A DNA stretch of 64,000 bases from Salinibacter sp. 10B (GCF_002954405.1 NZ_MQWC01000004.1:2407909-2471908); one strand, 5' to 3'; counted from the stretch's first letter, positions 1-8,551 are shown. Numbers and translations are program-made. Notes: generated by a model from the sequence alone, not told the origin.

Positions 1-270
1 TGTGTAGACGACCAAAAGGAGAACGCCGATCGTCGTCCCCACTCGGACCGGACGCTCAAATCGGGTGCCTCTCGCGTACACGAGTCCTGTTACGAGCACG
101 AGCACCTCGATGCACAACGGGAAGTACGGACTCAGCGGCAGGGGAGAAACGAGCGCCGGAAGGAAGGGAAGAAGATTGAGCACGAGCGCCCCGCCGGCGA
201 AGCGAAGAGTATCGGCCTGCACAGCCGTATCGGACGAGAACCAACGGAACGAGGATTCGGACACAGTCAT
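1..270 (-). CDS. Integral membrane protein, N-terminal part (gene cut by window edge)
   Basis: An open frame of 90 codons runs from an ATG at 268-270 leftwards to the window edge without a stop. The translation begins MTVSESSFRWFSSDT and then shows three hydrophobic stretches, roughly residues 25-44, 47-67 and 77-90, separated by short polar turns, as in a polytopic membrane protein. The family cannot be named from 90 residues. N-terminal membrane domains of envelope sulfatase/phosphotransferase proteins look like this, but that is only a possibility. It is transcribed away from the two tRNA genes, on the same strand, with the tRNA-Leu terminator between. Confidence 0.6.
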   Translation of the reverse strand, partial: MTVSESSFRWFSSDTAVQADTLRFAGGALVLNLLPFLPALVSPLPLSPYFPLCIEVLVLVTGLVYARGTRFERPVRVGTTIGVLLLVVYT

Positions 271-431
271 CCGACGCAAGGAATCAGACTCAGGTGCTCA
301 AGAGAGCAGAACGCCGCCCGCATGAACGCACCACGTAGCGGATTAGCATTGCAGACATCCCTGTACCGGATCGGCGCCCGCGTGCTCCGTGTCCATGTGC
401 CGGTCTTGTTTCATCTCGTGGCCCCACAAAC

Positions 432-468
432 AAAAAAACCCTGACCCGCCAGAACCGACGGACCAGGG
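432..468 (-). terminator. Rho-independent terminator after tRNA-Leu
   Basis: On the minus strand a 10-bp stem (CCCTGGTCCG with CGGGTCAGGG, including two G-T pairs) with a 10-nt loop is followed directly by seven T residues (432-438). It lies about 12 nt beyond the 3' end of tRNA-Leu and should end the tRNA transcript. Confidence 0.85.
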
Positions 469-479
469 ACCACTTTCAG

Positions 480-565
480 TGCCCGAGAGAGGACTCGAAC
501 CTCCACGGCCTGTAACGGCCACATGGCCCTCAACCATGCGCGTCTACCAATTCCGCCACTCGGGC
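480..565 (-). tRNA. tRNA-Leu (anticodon GAG)
   Basis: Class II tRNA of about 86 nt. The 7-bp acceptor stem GCCCGAG/CTCGGGC is perfect, the D-arm contains the expected GGTAGAC, the anticodon loop is TTGAGGG on the stem CATGG/CCATG, which puts GAG at 34-36, a long variable arm follows, and the T-arm reads GGTTCGAGTCC. The discriminator is A and CCA is not encoded. It reads CUC/CUU leucine codons. Confidence 0.95.
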
Positions 566-574
566 AGGGCACTG

Positions 575-652
575 TCGAAATGCGAATTTCGAATGCCGAA
601 TGAGCGAGGGTTGTTTCACCATTCGAAATTCGCCACTCGCCATTCGCAATTG
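575..652. repeat. CGAAT-rich palindromic repeat, copy A
   Basis: Between the two tRNA genes. It carries a perfect 14-bp inverted repeat, GCGAATTTCGAATG at 582-595 and its complement at 620-633, with a 24-nt spacer. The 21-nt segment at 582-602 recurs with one mismatch at 7986-8006. It would form a hairpin in the tRNA-Lys/tRNA-Leu transcript. Confidence 0.75.
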
Positions 653-655
653 CTG

Positions 656-729
656 TGACCCCAGATGGATTCGAACCATCGACTCACGGATTAAAAGTCC
701 GTTGCTCTGCCAGGCTGAGCTATGGGGCC
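656..729 (-). tRNA. tRNA-Lys (anticodon TTT)
   Basis: Standard 74-nt tRNA: acceptor stem GGCCCCA/TGGGGTC (one G-T pair), D-arm GCTCAGCCTGGCAGAGC, anticodon loop CTTTTAA on stem ACGGA/TCCGT giving TTT at 34-36, and T-arm GATGGTTCGAATCCATC. The discriminator is A and no CCA is encoded. It lies 90 nt upstream of tRNA-Leu on the same strand, probably co-transcribed. Confidence 0.95.
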
Positions 730-816
730 AAATATGAAAATAGAGCACTCCTGTGTATGCCGCCGCCCGGCATCTGTTCGCCCGGCCGGGGGGCACAGTC
801 TTGAATCGTGTGTGAG

Positions 817-945
817 TCTAGTGGTCAGTCAGGCTGAGACTGTTGGGGGCCGAGTTGAACACGCTGTGTTGAATACGGCATTCTGCGGCCTGAATACAGT
901 CTACTGGCCATCGTCCTACCCGACATGAAAAACGTGACGCCCCAC
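817..945. repeat. ~128-bp dispersed repeat, copy 1
   Basis: Begins TCTAGTGGTCAGTCAGGCTG and ends at the GTGACGCCCCAC at 934-945. It aligns in the same orientation with 58852-58979 at about 88 % identity by eye with a single 1-nt gap; the last ~80 nt differ at only four positions. No transposase gene, clear terminal inverted repeats or target duplication is visible, so it may be a non-autonomous element or an element end. Confidence 0.8.
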
Positions 946-993
946 TCGCGGCCTAAGTGACTTCAATCATGGAGCTAGAATTTGCTTTGCTGA

Positions 994-1027
994 AAATCGG
1001 CTCCAAGAGCCACTGCGAGCCGTTTTT
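994..1027. terminator. Bidirectional hairpin terminator
   Basis: A stem CGGCTC (998-1003) with GAGCCG (1017-1022) is followed by TTTTT on the plus strand and by ATTTT on the minus strand. It lies just beyond the stop codon of the minus-strand pyrophosphatase-like gene and probably ends that transcript. Confidence 0.6.
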
Positions 1028-1063
1028 CTGGACACCAATCCCCAAGTTCTCGACTGAAGTTGC

Positions 1064-1510
1064 TTAAGACCGGACCTGCTCCCACAACGTGGGCATGTCG
1101 TAGCGCAGAACGAGCACCCCCTCCAGCAGCGTTCTATCGTAGTTGATGAAGCCATGGGCCGTGTACACCTCCGGTGGCGTGCAGTCGACCAGCAGTTTCA
1201 TCTCCCGGTCCTGTTGACGGTAATCCGTCGTGAGGAGAAGGCCGACGAGGCCCATCGTCCCACTCCCCAAAAAGACATCAACCGCCTCTCCGTCTGTGCT
1301 CGTCGTTCCGGGGACGAACCCGTAGTCCAGCGGATAGACAATCGACGGATACTCCGGATGTGCTTCCTGGGCCGGCCGATCAATGGTGACGCCCTGCTCC
1401 GCAATCACCCGTGCCCACGAATCCCATGAAAAATGGGACGCCACAGTCGCCCGCAGGGCCTGCAAGTGAAGGGGCGGTACGGCTTCGGCCGGTACAGAAA
1501 CGCCGGACAT
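1064..1510 (-). CDS. Small inorganic-pyrophosphatase-like protein
   Basis: 148 residues. The central segment IDRPAQEAHPEYPSIVYPLD, followed by YGFVPGT and DGEAVDVFLG, matches the soluble family I pyrophosphatase core (PLDYGYVPGT and DGDPLDV), including the active-site Tyr and acidic residues. The later VDCTPPEV segment fits the short bacterial variant annotated as pyrophosphatase. It is shorter than the usual 170-220 residues and lacks a separate second metal-binding DxD segment that I can see, so activity on PPi is likely but not certain. A cytosolic, single-gene unit ended by the hairpin at 994-1027. Confidence 0.7.
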   Translation of the reverse strand: MSGVSVPAEAVPPLHLQALRATVASHFSWDSWARVIAEQGVTIDRPAQEAHPEYPSIVYPLDYGFVPGTTSTDGEAVDVFLGSGTMGLVGLLLTTDYRQQDREMKLLVDCTPPEVYTAHGFINYDRTLLEGVLVLRYDMPTLWEQVRS

Positions 1511-1700
1511 TGGTTACATCGGAAATCATTGTAGAAAACGAACGAATGAGGCCGCCCGCGCCGTGCGCCTGAGTAAAAACGAAACGCACGTTCAAAATAC
1601 CCGAAGAACGCCTCAAGCAGTGACCTGCATTCGGAGCGACGACGCCCCTGCACAACCTTAGAACGACTTGAAAGCGGCAATCATTCTCATGCGAAAAACC

Positions 1701-1748
1701 ACGTACCGAATGCTTAGATCCGATGAAGTGAAGCGATATTCGGTACGT
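1701..1748. promoter_or_regulatory. Inverted repeat in the 1511-1939 spacer
   Basis: The 11-bp ACGTACCGAAT at 1701-1711 is exactly complementary to 1738-1748, with a 26-nt spacer. Flanking GAAAAACCACG (1692-1702) and CGTGGATTTTTC further right extend the symmetry imperfectly. It sits about 190 nt before the lipoprotein start at 1940 and 190 nt before the divergent gene at 1510, so it could be an operator or a leader hairpin. Nothing else was recognised in this spacer. Confidence 0.5.
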
Positions 1749-1939
1749 AGATACTCGTGGATTTTTCCCTATACTGGACGGCGGCTGGCGAACCGGTCCC
1801 CAGAGCTCATGTCGCCTGTCTGCTCGGGCTCTGCATCTGAAGGACGGCGCGGAGCAGTTCTTGTACCCTCCTGTCTTCCCGCTGCGACGTGCCTCCCACC
1901 CGGCACGCGCAGCTCCCCATTGATTGGTGCCCGCCGCTC

Positions 1940-4726
1940 ATGTTTGTGCGTTCTCATACCCGTTGGCTCGGCTTCGTCCCCCTCCTGCTCCTGTCGAGTG
2001 TGCTGGGCGGATGCGACGTGCCAACCAGCGCCCCTTCCATTTCGACGGACACCTCGGTGGATGCCCCCCTCGTGGCCGAGAAGACATTTTCGTTTCTCGG
2101 CGGCCCCACGAGCACTCACGACCCGCTGATTGACACGACGCGGGCCGGCGTCCGTTCGCTGTTCGCCGTACACGGCTCCGGAAAAACCGTATTCGTTGAA
2201 CAAGAGGTCCAGGACATCGGGCGTGGAACGCTGAACGGCACGCTGGACAAAGCCGCTCGGGGCGTACAGATCGACACCTCTTTCGCCGGCCCCATCGCGC
2301 AAGAAAACGCCATTGCCACGCAGGCCGTGCACGCGTCCTATGAACGTACCACCGGCACGTTTGAAAGTCCCGGCCGAACCGACGCCACGCCGGTACCAGC
2401 TTCCCCAGGCGCATCCGACGTCACGCTCCCCTTTCCTGTAAACGAGATTGTCGTCCCTCCAACGACGGCGGTGGTGGATGCGGCAGGAGCGACGGTCGAG
2501 CGCGTAACCCTTACCGAAGGAAACGAACTTACGTTCACCCTCGCCAACAATCGGCAAACGACGACCCCACTTACCAATGGGAATCCCGGCACGGCTCCGG
2601 AGATTGCCATTCGGACGGAAAACGGCCCCAACCCGCTTTCGCCCACCCCCATCGGTACGTCGCCCCTTCCCCCCGGAAAGACGCGGTCGATTACGGTGGA
2701 CGTGTCGGGCGTGCAACTGGGCCGGAACTCGACGATCGTCCTTCGGATCGCAGGCTCCGGACAGGATGACAAACTCACGACGGACTCTCGTCCCGGCCTC
2801 CGCTCCCATACCGTCACGCTGAGCGATCCAGGCGACATCCGGGTGCAGGCCTCCGCCACCGGCCTCCAGACTCCGGGCCGTACGGCGTCACGGTTTGCAG
2901 GCCTGCACGTTGAACACGGTGCCCTCAACGTCCACGTGGAAAATGACCTTGGCTTCCCTCTTTCCATCGACCGGCTCAGCATCAAGAACAACACGGAGGC
3001 CCTCGGCCTGTTGCCGCACGATTTTCCCCCTCTCGACCGTTCGGTGGCCGACAATTCGCCCCTGCACGTCCAGCCGGGAGGGGCGGCCGTGCGCTCGGTT
3101 GAGCTCGGCGGAACGGGCGTGGCACGGCAAGTGGACGTCACCCTGACCGGCCGACCGGCACAGTCGAACGGCACGGTGACGCTGCACGCCCGTGGCGGAC
3201 TGAAAACCGTTGCGGAAGGGAGCGGGGCCATCTCAAAAATGCATTTCTGGCCAGCCGGGGAACAGCTACACACGAGCGGGACCATTCCATTGTCGCCGGA
3301 CCACATGTCGTTTGATCAAGAAGGGGACTTCGTCGAAATCGGCGCGAGCACGGTTCGATTGCAAAAGCTCACGAATGAGCTCGGGGTGGCCTTTGACTCA
3401 TTCACACTCAGCTATCCCGGAATTCGGCTGCCGGACGCGAACAACGACGACCGACGATATGCGGCTGGCGATTCGCTGTCAATTTCGCTCGTAGACGACC
3501 CAAGCGGCCCGTATGAATTTGCAGCGCTTCGCCAGTCGGACGCCCGAGATTTCGAGGTGTCGATTCCATCGCTCCGCTTCCTGCCGACGAACAACGCGCT
3601 CCGGTTTCACCTGAACGGGACGATGGAAACGGTGCCCAACACCACGAAAGAGCACCTCCGCGTCCTTCGGGTTGAGGAGGAAATCCGTGCCGACCTTTCG
3701 ATCGACCAGTTCGAGGTCAAGGCCCTGCGAGGAACGGTCCCTCCATTTTCGGTCGACATAACACCGGACGCCGATGGTGACGGCCGACTGGACGTCGCCG
3801 ACGAGGCGGAGGTGCGAGAAACGTCCATCCAACAACTGCAGAACATTGCCCAGCATGTCGATGGACTCCAGTTTCAGGGCGGCGCGCTCACCCTCTCCGT
3901 GGAGACTGATCTCGGAGCAAAGACCCGGTTCTACGGGGCCCTCATGGGACAAACGTCGGACGGCCCGGCGTTTCTCGCGGGCAAAGGGCCGCAACGCGTG
4001 CCGAGTTCGGACCCGATGGGACAACACTTTGAACGAAACGGACGGCCCCTGGGACCGGACCGCCTCATTCAGTTCAACGTGGAGGGCGGACCGCCCAACC
4101 AATCCGTCACTCGGAGCGTGACGCTCACGGACGAAAACTCCACCCTCGACCGCTTCCTCAATCAGCTGCCGACTCGTCTCCGACTTGCGGGGAAAAGCCG
4201 CATCAATGGGGGACGCCTTCACCTACGGAAGCCCGTTCAGTTCGACGTTGGGCTCGGGTTCAGGATTCCACTGTCATTTAAGGATCGATTTTCGTACGAG
4301 GACACGCTCGACGTTGACCTTGCAGGCCTTGAGGCCTTCACCGACCCGAATAAACGGGTGACCATCTCCTCCGCCGACCTTCGGATTGATTATACCAATA
4401 CGATTCCCCTGGACGTCGAGGCCACCGTGCACGTCGTCGGAGAGAACGGCCGCTCCTTGGTCTCGCTTCCGTCGAGCAAGGAGGCCGCAACCCTGAAGGC
4501 TGCGCCGAAAACGAACGACGGAGCTGCGGCCTCCCCTCAGAATGAGACGCTCACCCTCGACCTCGACCCGGACGCGGTGCGCTCCCTTGCCCGTGGGCGT
4601 GCCCTCCGCCTCCAGTTGACGATGATCCCTCAAGACACCGGACCCACGGCCCGCATCCGATCAGACGATACCATTCGACTCTCGATCGGCACCGACATCG
4701 ACGCTTCCGTTCAGACCAGCCCCTGA
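1940..4726 (+). CDS. Large beta-rich surface lipoprotein of unknown function
   Basis: 928 residues from the ATG at 1940, chosen over an upstream in-frame start at 1889 because it gives a proper lipoprotein signal: positive MFVRSHTR, hydrophobic GFVPLLLLSSV, and lipobox LGGC. The mature part is rich in Thr, Val, Asp and short beta-strand patterns, with an Asp-rich calcium-loop-like segment DADGDGRLDVADE near residue 610. No catalytic domain is recognised. A 41-nt gap separates it from the outer-membrane protein gene at 4768, so the two probably form one operon and may work together at the outer membrane. Acidic composition suits a halophile. Confidence 0.75.
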   Translation: MFVRSHTRWLGFVPLLLLSSVLGGCDVPTSAPSISTDTSVDAPLVAEKTFSFLGGPTSTHDPLIDTTRAGVRSLFAVHGSGKTVFVEQEVQDIGRGTLNGTLDKAARGVQIDTSFAGPIAQENAIATQAVHASYERTTGTFESPGRTDATPVPASPGASDVTLPFPVNEIVVPPTTAVVDAAGATVERVTLTEGNELTFTLANNRQTTTPLTNGNPGTAPEIAIRTENGPNPLSPTPIGTSPLPPGKTRSITVDVSGVQLGRNSTIVLRIAGSGQDDKLTTDSRPGLRSHTVTLSDPGDIRVQASATGLQTPGRTASRFAGLHVEHGALNVHVENDLGFPLSIDRLSIKNNTEALGLLPHDFPPLDRSVADNSPLHVQPGGAAVRSVELGGTGVARQVDVTLTGRPAQSNGTVTLHARGGLKTVAEGSGAISKMHFWPAGEQLHTSGTIPLSPDHMSFDQEGDFVEIGASTVRLQKLTNELGVAFDSFTLSYPGIRLPDANNDDRRYAAGDSLSISLVDDPSGPYEFAALRQSDARDFEVSIPSLRFLPTNNALRFHLNGTMETVPNTTKEHLRVLRVEEEIRADLSIDQFEVKALRGTVPPFSVDITPDADGDGRLDVADEAEVRETSIQQLQNIAQHVDGLQFQGGALTLSVETDLGAKTRFYGALMGQTSDGPAFLAGKGPQRVPSSDPMGQHFERNGRPLGPDRLIQFNVEGGPPNQSVTRSVTLTDENSTLDRFLNQLPTRLRLAGKSRINGGRLHLRKPVQFDVGLGFRIPLSFKDRFSYEDTLDVDLAGLEAFTDPNKRVTISSADLRIDYTNTIPLDVEATVHVVGENGRSLVSLPSSKEAATLKAAPKTNDGAAASPQNETLTLDLDPDAVRSLARGRALRLQLTMIPQDTGPTARIRSDDTIRLSIGTDIDASVQTSP

Positions 4727-4767
4727 CGCCTGGACGTCGCCTTCCCCTCCCCCTCCACACTGCTCTC

Positions 4768-6216
4768 ATGACGACACGGCGGCCTCTTTGCATTGGAATG
4801 GCGGTTTTCGTCACCGGACTCCTGCTTTTCGGCCCTCTCCGTTCGGTGCGGGCACAGGCAGGCATGCAAAGCATTGAGGCTGTGAGCACCGGTGGGGGCA
4901 CCTCGGCCCTCAGCGGAGGAGTGGCTGGACTTTATACCAATCCGGCCCACCTCACCGTGGGCCCTGCGGAGCACACGACCGAGGTACAGCTGTTTCGGGT
5001 CGGTGCGTACAGCGGCGGCGACCTCTTTCAGTTCAATCACTACAGCAAGCTGTTCATCCACGAGGATCCGGGCGCCCCGCCGCTCTCGGATGCAGAAGAG
5101 AAGGCGACGCTCGACGCGTGGTTCGGCTCCTCGACGCGAAGCGCGGCGTCGTACCTGGAGGTGACCCCGCTCGCGATGACCTACCGGTCGCCGAACGGGC
5201 GGTGGGCCTTCGGACTGGGGATTCGAGGGCGCGTAATCCAAAAGACGACGCTGGACAAAGGCCTTTTGGACTTGCTCCTTCGGGGCACGGCCCCCACCCG
5301 CATCCTTCCCGTCAACGGGCGCGTCCGCCTGTACAGCCTCCTGGACGTGACCGGGACGTTCAGCTACCGCTTCTCCTCGTTCCCGCTGTCGGTGGGCGTC
5401 TCTCCGCGGGTGATTCTTGGCACCGGGTACGCGGACGGCGTGCTTAACTCAACCGTCGTGGTGAACGACGCGTCCCTCACCCACCAGTTTGCCTACACGG
5501 CCCGGGCGGCAGGGACGCTGAGCACCGGACTGTACGACACGTTCGACGCGTTCAGCGCAGAGCCGCTCCGGCAGGTGCTGGGCTCCACGAGCGGCATTGC
5601 CGGGCGGGGCGGCGGCCTCGACCTTGGGATGAGCTACGCCCTGCGGCCGGGCCTGCACCTGTCAATGAGTATCACGGACCTGGGCGCGGTGACGTGGACC
5701 GAGGAGGCTCAGACCGTGACGCCGACACACAATACCTTTCGCTTTGATGGCCTCTCCCTAGACCTGCAGCGGCTCACCGACGAGTTTGAGGGCGACGTGG
5801 GCGCGTACGTCAAGCATCAAATCGACAGTCTAGCCCAAACGGCCTACCGAGACGTAAGACGTGAGCGCGGCTCGTTTCGAACGGGTCTTCCCACGACGAT
5901 CCACTTCAACAGCACGTGGGCGCCGGGCGCCGTTACCGTCAACGGAGGCGTGTCGATGGGGCTGAATGAGCACGCCGGGGCGGTGCCGCGCCCGGTAGCG
6001 GCCCACCTGGGCGGCGAGGTGTCGCTCGGGCCGGTTCCGATACGGGCCGGTGTGCGCGCACTGGGGACACAGGCACTCACCGTGTCCGGGGGCCTTGGAC
6101 TCGAAATTGGAGGGTACCGGCTCGACGTGGGGGGCAGCGTGACGCCGAAGACCTCTCTGCTCGGCACAGGCGCCCGATACGCAGTCAGCGCCTCGCTGGG
6201 GACGTTGCGGAAGTAA
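4768..6216 (+). CDS. Outer-membrane beta-barrel protein (DUF5723/PorV-like)
   Basis: 482 residues with a cleavable signal peptide (hydrophobic to about residue 24, cleavage near VRAQA). After the signal, SALSGGVAGLYTNPAHL resembles the start of Bacteroidota outer-membrane proteins of the PorV/PorQ and DUF5723 type, where G-x-x-NPA precedes the first strands. Many alternating segments with Tyr/Phe girdles follow, and the protein ends with a strand-like ASLGTLRK. It follows the large lipoprotein gene by 41 nt. Family placement is tentative; the outer-membrane location is well supported. Confidence 0.75.
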   Translation: MTTRRPLCIGMAVFVTGLLLFGPLRSVRAQAGMQSIEAVSTGGGTSALSGGVAGLYTNPAHLTVGPAEHTTEVQLFRVGAYSGGDLFQFNHYSKLFIHEDPGAPPLSDAEEKATLDAWFGSSTRSAASYLEVTPLAMTYRSPNGRWAFGLGIRGRVIQKTTLDKGLLDLLLRGTAPTRILPVNGRVRLYSLLDVTGTFSYRFSSFPLSVGVSPRVILGTGYADGVLNSTVVVNDASLTHQFAYTARAAGTLSTGLYDTFDAFSAEPLRQVLGSTSGIAGRGGGLDLGMSYALRPGLHLSMSITDLGAVTWTEEAQTVTPTHNTFRFDGLSLDLQRLTDEFEGDVGAYVKHQIDSLAQTAYRDVRRERGSFRTGLPTTIHFNSTWAPGAVTVNGGVSMGLNEHAGAVPRPVAAHLGGEVSLGPVPIRAGVRALGTQALTVSGGLGLEIGGYRLDVGGSVTPKTSLLGTGARYAVSASLGTLRK

Positions 6217-6217
6217 T

Positions 6218-6247
6218 GTGTGGAGGTGCGGATGTGTGGACGTGCTG
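6218..6247. repeat. GTGTGGACG-type intergenic word repeat
   Basis: A G-rich run of GTGTGGA and GATGTGTGGACGTG words in the 114-nt spacer between convergent genes. Related words recur at 8181-8210, 8461-8485, 13001-13031, 30175-30245 and 41392-41429, always between genes. No terminator is visible in this convergent spacer. Confidence 0.45.
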
Positions 6248-6330
6248 CCCAGTCACATCCATAGTAGATCAACCGACAGACGACTGATGTAAAACGCGAA
6301 CACGTTTCTTCGGCTGAGACGAACGAACAG

Positions 6331-7299
6331 CTACGCCCCCTCCCGCTGCGGGGCCAGCAGGTAGAGCACCGCCATGCGCAGGGCCACGCCGTTGGTGACC
6401 TGGCTGAGGATGATCGCACGATCATGATCGACGACCTCGTTCGATAGCTCCACGCCCCGGTTCACCGGCCCCGGATGCATGATGAGGAGGTCGGGGTGTT
6501 GCTCCAGGTGCTCCGGCGTGATGCCGAACTGCATGTGGTACTCGCGAATGCTGGGGAAAAGCCCCTCGTCCTGCCGCTCCATCTGAATGCGGAGGGCCAT
6601 CGCAATGTCGCAATTGTCCAGTGCCGCGTCGAGATCCGTGGTGGTGCGCACGTCCATCGCCTGCTCCATCTCCGCCGGCAGCATCGTGGCGGGGCCGCAG
6701 AGCGTGACGTTGGCCCCGAGCGTGGTGAGGGCGTTGATGTTGGAGCGGGCCACCCGGCTGTGCGTGATGTCGCCGATGATGGAGACGTTCAGCCCCTCGA
6801 ACGTGTCGATGTGTTCTCGCATCGTGAGCACGTCGAGCAACGCCTGGGTCGGGTGAGCGTGGGCGCCGTCCCCTGCGTTCAGAATCACACTGTCGGTGCG
6901 GCGGGAAAGGAAGTGAGGCGCCCCGGGCGAGCTGTGACGCAGCACCACCACGTCTACCTTCATTGCCTCCACGTTGCGGGCCGTATCCTTCAGCGTCTCG
7001 CCCTTCTTCACCGACGACCCGGACTTCGACAGGCTGACGGTCTCGGCCGAGAGGCGCCCGGCGGCCAGGCCGAACGAGAGCTTCGTGCGCGTGGAGGGTT
7101 CAAAAAAGAGGCTCGCAACCGTTGTGCCCTGAAGCGTAGGCACCTGCCGAATGGGTCGCTCAAGCACAGCCCGAAACTCCTCTGCCGTGTCGAGGATGTG
7201 GACAATCTCCTCGCGGCTGTAGGTGGAGAGGTCGAGCAGATGGCGGTGCTGCAAGGGCGTCGACTCGTCGGCAGCGAGGGTGGTACTAGAGTGGGGCAT
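6331..7299 (-). CDS. pyrB: Aspartate carbamoyltransferase catalytic subunit
   Basis: Joins carbamoyl phosphate and L-aspartate to N-carbamoyl-aspartate, the first committed pyrimidine step, in the cytosol. 322 residues from the ATG at 7299; a TTG six codons upstream is possible but less likely. The carbamoyl-phosphate loop [12 protein letters not shown], the K/G-rich loop [21 protein letters not shown] and the [10 protein letters not shown] motif near the C-terminus are all present. The usual SFE is SFG here. It lies 59 nt downstream of pyrR on the same strand, which is the common pyrR-pyrB arrangement, so the two are probably co-transcribed. No pyrI or pyrC is next to it. Confidence 0.95.
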   Translation of the reverse strand: MPHSSTTLAADESTPLQHRHLLDLSTYSREEIVHILDTAEEFRAVLERPIRQVPTLQGTTVASLFFEPSTRTKLSFGLAAGRLSAETVSLSKSGSSVKKGETLKDTARNVEAMKVDVVVLRHSSPGAPHFLSRRTDSVILNAGDGAHAHPTQALLDVLTMREHIDTFEGLNVSIIGDITHSRVARSNINALTTLGANVTLCGPATMLPAEMEQAMDVRTTTDLDAALDNCDIAMALRIQMERQDEGLFPSIREYHMQFGITPEHLEQHPDLLIMHPGPVNRGVELSNEVVDHDRAIILSQVTNGVALRMAVLYLLAPQREGA

Positions 7300-7358
7300 G
7301 GAACCGTCGTCGAGCAAACAGGCAAGTGGCAGAAGGAAGCGGATACCAGAGCATCAGG

Positions 7359-7961
7359 CTAGGGCGCCGAGCGGGATGGATCGTCGGTGTCGGGGGACGG
7401 CGCCTCCACGAGCCAGACGCCGTCCACCTCGTCGATTTCGCCGACCCGAACACGGACTTCTTCGTTGGGAAGGGTGGGCACTTCCCGTCCCACAATGTCG
7501 GTCGCGATGGGCAACTCGCGGTGGCCGCGGTCGATAATCGCGAGAAAGCGCACGGAGGCCGGGCGACCCAGGTCCATCAAGGCGTCGAGCGCAGCGCGGC
7601 CCGTGCGGCCCGTAAACACGACGTCGTCGACCAGGACAATGTGGCGATCTGTGACACTGAAGGGAATGCGCGTTTCCTGCATGTGGGGCTGCGCCAGCCG
7701 CATCCGCACATCGTCGCGGTACATGGTGACGTCGAGCGTGCCCACCGGCAGGTCCACATCCTCTTGTGCCTTGATTCGCTGTTGGAGGCGACGCGCCAGA
7801 AAGACGCCCCGCGTCTGCATGCCGACGAACGCAAATGGCGCCGCGGCCTCTGGGTCATCCGGGTCTACGAGCTCCAGAATTTGCTGCGCCATGCGGTCGA
7901 GCGTCCGCTCCAGATCGCGGGCGGACATAAGCTGGGCCTTGATGCGGTCGTCGGTCTGCAC
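7359..7961 (-). CDS. pyrR: Bifunctional pyr operon regulator / uracil phosphoribosyltransferase
   Basis: The PRPP-binding loop VLVDDVVFTGRTGRAAL and the upstream FVGMQTRGVFLARRL are diagnostic of PyrR. In other bacteria PyrR binds pyr mRNA leaders in a UMP-dependent way and has weak UPRTase activity. I start the gene at the GTG at 7961, giving QTDDRIKAQLMSARDLERTL, which matches the family N-terminus; the longer in-frame extension to 8051 is translated repeat sequence. An internal ATG at 7928 would cut off the first strand. No PyrR-binding loop was recognised in the region upstream. Confidence 0.9.
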   Translation of the reverse strand: MQTDDRIKAQLMSARDLERTLDRMAQQILELVDPDDPEAAAPFAFVGMQTRGVFLARRLQQRIKAQEDVDLPVGTLDVTMYRDDVRMRLAQPHMQETRIPFSVTDRHIVLVDDVVFTGRTGRAALDALMDLGRPASVRFLAIIDRGHRELPIATDIVGREVPTLPNEEVRVRVGEIDEVDGVWLVEAPSPDTDDPSRSAP

Positions 7962-7985
7962 GGGGTCAATTGCGCGTTTCGAGTG

Positions 7986-8066
7986 GCGAATTTCGAATGT
8001 CGAATGTATGCGAGCGCCGGGCGAGGAACGAGACCATTCGCAACTCGCCATTCGACACTCGACACT
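7986..8066. repeat. CGAAT-rich palindromic repeat, copy B
   Basis: GCGAATTTCGAATGTCGAATG at 7986-8006 matches copy A at 582-602 in 20 of 21 positions. The right half (8035-8066) has CATTCG, ACTCGCCATTCG and ACTCGACA words complementary to the left half. It ends about 25 nt from the pyrR start codon and so lies in the pyrR leader. Confidence 0.7.
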
Positions 8067-8551
8067 GACAAGGAACCGAACAGCACCGAAACTTTCTAAC
8101 GGGGCTGGCGGTGGGGGTTGCTCCCCCCGACTGGGAGACGCTTCGTTGCGGTTTCCTGTAGGGTATGCCTCGTTTGGTATGGGTGTTTGGACGTGTGGGT
8201 GTACGTGGGGGGTAGAGCCCTCGGTCGAAACAGGGTGCCGTCATCGGATCTGTGAAATTATCACGACCGCAGACCACGGACCGCACGACAGGCATGACCT
8301 CGTTTCACTCAGCCCCTGCCCACGGCATCGGGAATTCGATTCAAGTCGAACGGACCCGTCTTCTCCAAGGGCTTTGCTTAGGGGACAGTCGGCCGTCCGT
8401 TTTGGCATCACAGCCGCGATTCTCCTAATTCCGGAGCTGCTCGCTCCCACTCTCCATACTTCCAAACGCCCACCCTCACACACAGGATGAATGCGGGCAG
8501 CAAGAATACGAACACGCCTCCTCCCTTAACAAACGTGTAACCGGTACAGGT
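8067..8551. other. Divergent pyrR/DUF58 spacer
   Basis: 485 nt with no convincing gene. It holds two copies of the intergenic word family: GTGTTTGGACGTGTGGGTG around 8184-8202 and its complement-like CCAAACGCCCACCCTCACAC at 8462-8481, an arrangement that could pair over ~270 nt. Promoters for pyrR (leftward) and the DUF58 gene (rightward) must lie here, but no clear boxes were seen. Confidence 0.4.

Noticed and set aside
7962-8051. Longer pyrR start at 8051
   Set aside because: The extra 30 residues are translated CGAAT repeat; PyrR homology starts at the GTG at 7961.
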